Shown here in pieces: positions 58,181-64,000 of a DNA stretch of 64,000 nt; the stretch's first letter is position 1; each line of letters starts with the position of its first letter. The notes below the pieces were generated by a model. It was not told the DNA's origin. It saw only the letters and a program-made list of their open reading frames with translations, and searched no databases. Origin of the DNA: Pseudeuparius sepicola (taxonomy: Eukaryota; Arthropoda; Insecta; Coleoptera; Anthribidae). The position numbers and the translations under genes were made by a program. The stretch covers positions 122,885,373 through 122,949,372 of the forward strand of contig OY987299.1 in assembly GCA_963920635.1 (NCBI GenBank). Direction: 5' to 3'.

Positions 58181-59565
58181 GCCAAAATATTTGAGTTCAG
58201 TGCCGTTTAACTCTCAGCCCAAAACAGCTGAGGCAGGTTGATAATTTTGAAAAAACAATTAGAGAAAGCCTGGACGCACAAAACCAATAATGTAATAGAT
58301 GAAAGAAAACTCGCCAAATTGTTACGAAATTTGTTTTTTCTACTTATCTCCAAAAATGCTTTTTATTATATAGGACTATATTATGCGTTAGCGCCATGGC
58401 ACAGATTACAGGAATCTGTGGCCATGGCCTGTCTTTATCGTTGGCCTCGCTCATAAGCGTAATAACTGTTTCTTTACATTATGGGCTGAAAAAGGTGTTA
58501 TTGTGCTAATCGAGCAAGTTGTCCAAGTGAGGATTCTTTCAACTTTAATAGAAAATAGTGACCATTAGACCTTTTATTCAGCTTGTGCCTGCTAAATAAA
58601 CTATTTGAAATGCCAAGTGTATCATAACAAGTATATTTTGCCGGAAAAACACAGAAGCAGAAGAAGAATATATTGGTTCATCACCGAGCTTACGTGAATA
58701 GCCAAACGATGACCAATTGAACTAGTTCAGTTTCTTGGCTCCCCGAATGTATGTTTAGAATTATTGAAGGGTAAGCCCAAAAATGCAGTTTCAAGTTTCT
58801 ATTTTCCAAAAAACACTTTTTCAGCATTTTTTATGATTTACCCTGTATAGAAAATAAAACCACTTTATTTGATATGCCAGTTCGATTTCACAGAAGATAT
58901 TTATCCTTTAAAAACGTGAGTTTCATAACAATTAATTTGTTTGAACAGTAATTATGGCTCCTGCAAAATAGAAACGAAAAAATACTAATTTTTTGCATGC
59001 ACGAAAATGATCATCCTGCAAGACCAAAAACCTAACCTCAAAAAAGTTATGAGTATAAAACCCATTGAGCTACCCCGCCCCTCCGCCTCTGGGCGATGGG
59101 AATAAATTGTTTTTAAACTAAATTGTTGCACTTTAGCGACTAAAGGACTGTACCAAGTTTCATTTAAATTGCATAACTTCTGTAGAAGTTTTTGGGAAAA
59201 ATATGTTTTTCAAACTGTACCTTTCTCACCCTGTAAACTTTTTTATTATGCATTTTCGGACCCATGTTTATAGGAAATTTTTTGTTCAAAATGACATTTT
59301 CTACCTGTCATATTACGTTGGCACCATAATTTAGAAACACCCTGTATATTGGAAACTAGTTTGGTGTTGCAAAGAAACAATATAGGCTATAAAGTGCCAT
59401 TTTCAGATAAAATGATGTGTTTTGTGTTTCACTGGCAACTGGCAACCCCGCTACGTTCTGTACTATCGGGTATTAGACTGCGACCTGTTCATGGCAACAA
59501 AACAAATATAAACAATAGGATCTAGTTATTCCCAATAAATCACCCTGTATACAATGTATGTATGT
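58181..59565. other. No gene; scattered transposon-end strings
   Basis: AT-rich. Isolated CACCCTGTATA / ACCCTGTATA strings (about 58848, 59339 and 59541) look like eroded ends of mariner-type elements, but partners are not clear. Confidence 0.45.
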
Positions 59566-59569
59566 TGTG

Positions 59570-59652
59570 CCCCTCGGTACCGAAATTCCTTCTTATAAAA
59601 TAAATAAAAATATCAAGTTGAATTTCGGTGCCTTGGTAGGTACACAAATTGT
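59570..59652. repeat. Mini hairpin related to the hairpin element
   Basis: CCTCGGTACCGAAATTCC and AATTTCGGTGCCTTGGTA form an inverted pair in the same order as the hairpin of 528-660, but shortened. It is a diverged solo hairpin. Confidence 0.5.
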
Positions 59653-59837
59653 GAAAACTACAATTTTGATTAGGTACCTATACAATAAAGTATCATTACT
59701 GCATTTATTGATGTATTTTGCCACCGAATAAGAATTTACGTCTTTGCTATTGATATTTTTGTCTTTTGATATCTGACGTACTTTTGAATATCTAGCAAAA
59801 GATCGAGTTTACCACGCTTTCATTGCCAACTTTATTA

Positions 59838-59960
59838 CAGTCCTTGTCCTTGTTTTACTCATGAATATACGATGGATATCGGTCGTATATTCACGAGTCA
59901 GACAAGGACGGGAGTTGTGACGTAGGGCGAACATTCGCTGAACAAACTGGACACCATTTG
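59838..59960. mobile_element. Hairpin MITE, truncated copy
   Basis: Matches the right ~110 bp of 13195-13341 (ATATACGATGGATATCGGTC, ACATTCGCTGAACAAACT); the left arm is shortened. Confidence 0.7.
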
Positions 59961-60690
59961 GTCCTTCGAGCCGGATTTGAGGACCAGAAAGAACCAACTT
60001 TAAGACAGAACGAGTCCAGGCAGAACGACGGCAAGTCCAGCACTAGAACACTAGCTTCCAGAAGTGTTTGAACACGTCTTCAAGAATTCGGAGCATCAGG
60101 TCTCCGAGGAGCATTTCAGGGAATTATACCTTCAGACCAGCAGCAACAAGGTCAGATGAAATCATTTATAATAAGCATAGAGATATAATTTCCTTTCTTT
60201 GAATCCCATTTTTCCAGATTAAGTAATCTATCTGTTATACAGGGTGGTGTATATTTTTATCTTTATTACGATACTGAAAAAAAATAGTTATGGTTGAAAT
60301 TTTAGTAGCTCAAAGGAAAATGTTGAAAGCAAAACTACCTAAATGCAGTACCTACGTGGTTTTTAGAGGAAAATGCAGGGGAGCTGGAAGACAGGTTACT
60401 AAAGTGTACGAAATTATGGGATAAATTTGATCAATTTAGAGTTTATTAATGATAATCATGAGTTTGATGGTGACACATTGGAGTCCAGCGAGAATCTTTT
60501 TCAGAACTCGGCAAATTACACGATGAAGTAAGTAAAAATGTGCGCGCTCTGAAATCTTTAGATCATTCCATAAATTATGAATTAAATAAGCAGCCATGTG
60601 AACGTTGGGCTTGGGATGGACCGTTACTTATATTTTTGATCACTTCCAAACTCTACATTATTTCCAGGGCAGGAGTGGGACTATAATCGC
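59961..60690. other. No recognised feature
   Basis: Mixed sequence. CAGGGTGGTG follows TA at 60239, possibly a solo transposon end. Confidence 0.4.
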
Positions 60691-60699
60691 AAATAACAA

Positions 60700-60990
60700 T
60701 TTTCTGTCCGCTCTCAATTCCGGCCGCCCAGATCGCCGCTCGGAGACCATTAGGGCCCCCGGGGGTGGGACGGCCGGGGCCGGGGGCCCCCAGAAAAAGA
60801 AAGTAACGAACCGTGCAGGGGCGGACGCGGCAACACAAAGCTCGGATAATTAGGGCCCCGTCGCCCGGTCGCTCGAGGTTTCTGGTCTGGTCGCTAATCA
60901 ATGTTGTTTGATCGCCGGTCCGGGCCAAGGGAACATTGTTTCTTTCGGGGGGAAAAACCTTAATTGAAATCCTCCGCCCCCGTTACAAAG
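60700..60990. other. GC-rich island 6
   Basis: GC-rich block containing CTAATCAATGTTGTTTGATC and GGGAACATTGTTTC, both with ATTGTT-type motifs. Frames on both strands (82-91 codons) lack domains. Confidence 0.45.
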
Positions 60991-61252
60991 AACTTTGCGA
61001 AATAACGAGCAGTTCTTTTCTAGTCGGCAGAAGAAATCAAATTATTAATTAGATGCGATAAACAATATGGAATACACGATTCAAGATGTAATAATGCAAG
61101 AAAATTTTAGAGTAGAAAATTTAGTAGGTACCGATCGAGAAGAATTTTTGACATTTAAATAAAGTATAGGTATACAATAATGGCATTAATCGGAAGAAAT
61201 ACGACTGAGAGAAGCAACGAAAGGATGAATGTCAAAATTATTATTTACACAT

Positions 61253-62040
61253 GAAATCTCTTAATAAAGTTTTTTGGGAGTTTTAATGTAATTTGAGATA
61301 CTACGTTATTAAAACTCGTATATAACATAAAATACACTCTGGAAAATCGTTGGGGGCAATTCGGCTAAAATATTTTCAAGATGATGGCACTTCTGGTTAT
61401 ACCGGAAGTTGATGCCATCTTATCTATTTTATACAATAGGACACCCTACATATTACTTCATTTTTAGATTCTACGCAAAATTCTAGACTAGGGCCGCGGT
61501 GGCTTCGCTCGTACCGGCGCTGACTTTTTAGACTGCATGTTTTTCTGCCTTCGATCGACCTTGGTTCGAACCGATGTCGAGATAGGCGCTTGCACATGTC
61601 TTTAAAGAAAAACACCGCTATGGCCAAGAGCGCTGGACAAATGTGGGTTCACGGTATTGCTCCTAAATAGCTTTATCCGTGTGATTTACTAATTGTCCTA
61701 CACTCACTGGGATTACTACGGTTTTCTAGGATTTTCCGTATTACTTGAGCGAATGCTATCCTGGTTCTATCGGGAAAAAAGTCGGCCCTAGCCGTAAATG
61801 GCAACGAAGACAAAATAATAGTAATTGCCCTCCTCCCCCGCACAGGCATGTGGTTGCTTCTGGGATACTCCTAGTTTGGAGTATTGTGAGGGGGAGAAAT
61901 ATTATTATTATTATTTCATTATTACCTAACCTAACCGTTTTTTATATATTTTAAATTTTGTGCCAAAAATGACGTTTGCAGGCTTAAACATAACTATCAA
62001 TTAATTTGTCCTATTAGTCCAAGAAAATTGTCATTTTTTT
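61253..62040 (+). repeat. Dispersed repeat H, copy 2 with SINE
   Basis: Aligns with 52540-52860 on both sides of the SINE at 61491-61917, with an extra ~50 bp near 61310-61360. Confidence 0.7.
61491..61917 (+). mobile_element. SINE copy 2 (tRNA-like head)
   Basis: The head GGGCCGCGGTGGC has an A-box-like start and a B box GGTTCGAACC (61563-61572). The body is shared with 17192-17605 on the opposite strand (TGGCCAAGAGCGCTGG, GGTTGCTTCTGGG), and the 3' tail is of ATT repeats. 52757 is the empty position in repeat H. Confidence 0.75.
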
Positions 62041-62180
62041 ATAAAGGTAGAAAAAAATTCTTATCAGGTAGATATTTTCAGGGTTGGTTGTGGGTAGCGT
62101 CCTGAGTATAACCCCAAAAAATCACCAACGAAGTCGTGTTACGAACCCCGCAATAGGGGTGGTTTTGCAAACTTTTTTTT

Positions 62181-62316
62181 TTCATTATTACATTCTCTAC
62201 TACTTTCCCTTATAAAGTTTTTTTTTAACTTCTATATATACTTCACGAGATATAGGTAAAAGATCACCACCAGCTAAAGTGCTTTATAAGGGTGAATAGT
62301 AGATTCTGTAATGAGG
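62181..62316. repeat. Hairpin near the 5' side of the DDE gene
   Basis: ACTTTCCCTTATAAAG at 62207 and CTTTATAAGGGTGAATAG at 62281 form imperfect arms of ~35 bp. Confidence 0.5.
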
Positions 62317-62409
62317 TTAGAATGAAAAAATTCGATACGAGTGGAAGATTCCGAACGCGAGCGTTAGCGATCGTGAGAACCACGAGTATCGAATTTTTTC
62401 ATTCTAACC
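62314..62409. repeat. Palindrome, candidate 5' end of the DDE element
   Basis: GGTTAGAATGAAAAAATTCG and CGAATTTTTTCATTCTAACC are 24-bp perfect arms around a GC-richer loop (CGAACGCGAGCGTTAGCG). It lies 380 bp upstream of the transposase start, where the terminal repeat of the element would be expected; the other end is outside the window. Confidence 0.5.
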
Positions 62410-62787
62410 GAGTAACAAACTGTATTTTCTCCACGACCATTCGTGAATGTAATTTCAGGTGGAGTATTATGAAATTCCATATCAAACTCACTCGATTTTT
62501 CACTCATTTTATTTAACTTAAAACACGTTCGAAAATACTTATTATGACGCGCACGCCCACGTCGCTATTGTTGACAGCGAGGTTGAGCCTATTCATTAAA
62601 TTTATACCCTGACGTCATCGTTTGGTGTTTTTTGCTGCCAATATAAATTCTAGTGACACTAAAAAAATGCCACACAAATAATAGTTAAATTTTCATCTGT
62701 CATGTTGGCATAATAGGGCTGGGTTGCAATGATAATATTCAAATTTTTCGTTAAAATTTTGACACAGTCTGTCACCTAATTTTAAAA

Positions 62788-62916
62788 ATGCCGCGCAAGA
62801 TAGATTCTCAAAATCTCGATAAACGCGCGCAGGGTATGGTGCGTGCCTTAAGCGAATATTTTGAGAGGAAAAGGGAAAACGGGGGACCGCTGCTTCCGCT
62901 TTGTGCTGTAAAAGAT
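62788..62916 (+). CDS. DDE-transposase-like gene, exon 1
   Basis: 43 codons from MPRKIDSQ to LCAVKD, then a GTAAGT donor at 62917. With exon 2 it builds a helix-turn-helix (VAAALGISFDTVKTI). The intron 62917-62992 is 76 bp and phase 0. Confidence 0.65.
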
Positions 62917-63922
62917 GTAAGTACTTTTTATTTTATTTCACTGATATAAATTTCGATAATTTCCAAAAAATCATATTTTTGTTTCTATTAAGAGGGTTGC
63001 AGCAGCTCTAGGAATTAGTTTTGACACGGTCAAAACCATTATTTCAAAAGGACCAGCTACTCGACCTGCAAGGAGAGAAAGAAAAAAACCTGTAGTCAAC
63101 ATTGATGATTTCGAACAGACAGCAATCCGAAATGTGATATATGAAATGTATAGGGACAGTATGTTAAAGAATTTTGCCAATTTGCCCGAATATGCGTCTA
63201 ATTTTATAATTATTCTTTTAGAAAAGCACATTACAGTGAACACCCTAAAAGCGAAATTAGAAGAAAGAGATATTTTTCATGGTGGTAGAACATCTTTATG
63301 GAAAATATTGAGGAACATTGGATTTAAGTACCGTAAAGATGATCCTCGACGTGGACTTATGGAGGTGCCTAATATTGCCCTAAAACGTATTAAATTTTTA
63401 AGAAATTATATGCAAGCAAGAAGAGAAGGAACACGAGAGTTTGTTTACCTGGACGAAACCTGAATTTTCCAAGACGGGACAATCAGCAAGTCTTGGCAAG
63501 ATGATAGCGTTAAATCCGTTAAGACAACTAAAGTTGGGGGCAAAAGGTACGTAACTAGTAATATAGGTACATAAAACAAATATCCAAAGTATTTTTTTAA
63601 GATATAGTGTGGTGCATGCTGGAACGACACATGGTTTTGTTGATGGTGCAGAGCTGGTGTTTTGCTCAAAAACTAAACAAGCTGATTATCATGGTGAAAT
63701 GAACCATGAAAATTTTTTGAAGTGGTTTGAACACCAACTACTAAAAAACTTGAAGTCACCTTCCATCATCGTCATGGACAATGCATCCTATCATAGTAAA
63801 ATAGTTAACAAAGCACCAACAGCAAATTCTCGAAAAAGTGAAATTCAGTCATGGCTGGAGGAAAATCACATTCCATTTGAAAAGTCTATGTTCAAGACTC
63901 AACTGATTGATTTAGTCAGAAG
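62788..63922 (+). pseudogene. DDE-type transposase gene, spliced, one stop, runs off window
   Basis: Three-exon model: 62788-62916, 62993-63546 and 63602-63922, with introns of 76 and 55 bp and a GTACTT donor at 63923. Order: N-terminal helix-turn-helix; RTSLWKILRNIGFKYRKDD linker; VYLDET with the first Asp (63452-63454); VVHAGTTHGFVDGAELVF; IIVMDNASYHSK with the second Asp (63777-63779). The third acidic residue should lie beyond 64000. A TGA at 63461-63463 stands where this insect family of IS630/Tc1-related (DDE_3-type) proteins has Trp after LDET. Otherwise frame and splice sites are clean, so either a recent single mutation or a sequencing error. It could be a transposon gene or a host-captured copy. 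Confidence 0.75.
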
Positions 63923-64000
63923 GTACTTAATCTTATATTATTAGAATGGTATTGCTAATTACTATAGTTAAACATTTTTTTAATTGAAAATTGACTTTGC

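Overview
The window is non-coding, transposon-dense DNA from an animal nuclear genome, most likely an insect. The reasons are low overall GC, introns with GT..AG borders, many TA-flanked inverted-repeat elements of Tc1/mariner type, P-, hAT- and gypsy-type elements, short CCTAA runs (the insect telomere unit) and frequent TAGGTACCTACC strings. I cannot name the species. No host gene could be recognised with confidence; the recognisable coding sequence belongs to mobile elements, and most of it is broken. Class and family calls rest on motifs, terminal repeats and target-site duplications (TSDs) read by eye. No database search was possible.

Layout. 0-6.4 kb: a head-to-tail array of a ~590-bp element with a terminal hairpin, a 600-bp dispersed repeat, a GC-rich island and another hairpin-element copy inserted in a repeat. 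6.47-11.77 kb: one Tc1-type element with identical 79-bp terminal inverted repeats (TIRs), an intact DD34E transposase and several nested foldback elements, inserted in the CATA-rich tail of another repeat. 11.8-19.5 kb: minisatellite-like repeats, hairpins, a SINE inside a foldback, and long stretches where I see nothing. 19.6-22.1 kb: a decayed P-like element with a THAP-domain coding start. 22.2-26.7 kb: GC islands and a 1.5-kb foldback with a mariner-type transposase relic at its centre. 26.7-39.7 kb: two copies of one repeat family broken by foldbacks, an internally deleted gypsy-type LTR element with identical LTRs, and two hAT-type elements with 8-bp TSDs.

40-52 kb: a 268-bp deletion derivative of the P-like element, a mariner pseudogene, foldbacks, and a second hAT copy that contains a second P-like derivative, which itself contains a foldback. 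52-62 kb: AT-rich repeats, a hairpin-element copy carrying two younger insertions, a perfect 335-bp palindrome, a 121-bp tandem repeat with a CATA tail, and a second SINE. 62.2-64 kb: the start of an intron-containing DDE transposase gene with one in-frame stop, running off the right edge.

How the parts relate. The clearest biological story is donor and dependants. The THAP-bearing element at 19.6-22.1 kb shares both of its end regions with short elements at 41.7 and 49.9 kb that make 7-bp TSDs. The intact Tc1 transposase lies within matching terminal repeats. The foldbacks ending in CAGGGTG or CAGTGTG with TA duplications look like products of mariner-type transposition. Empty-site comparisons within the window support many of the insertions.
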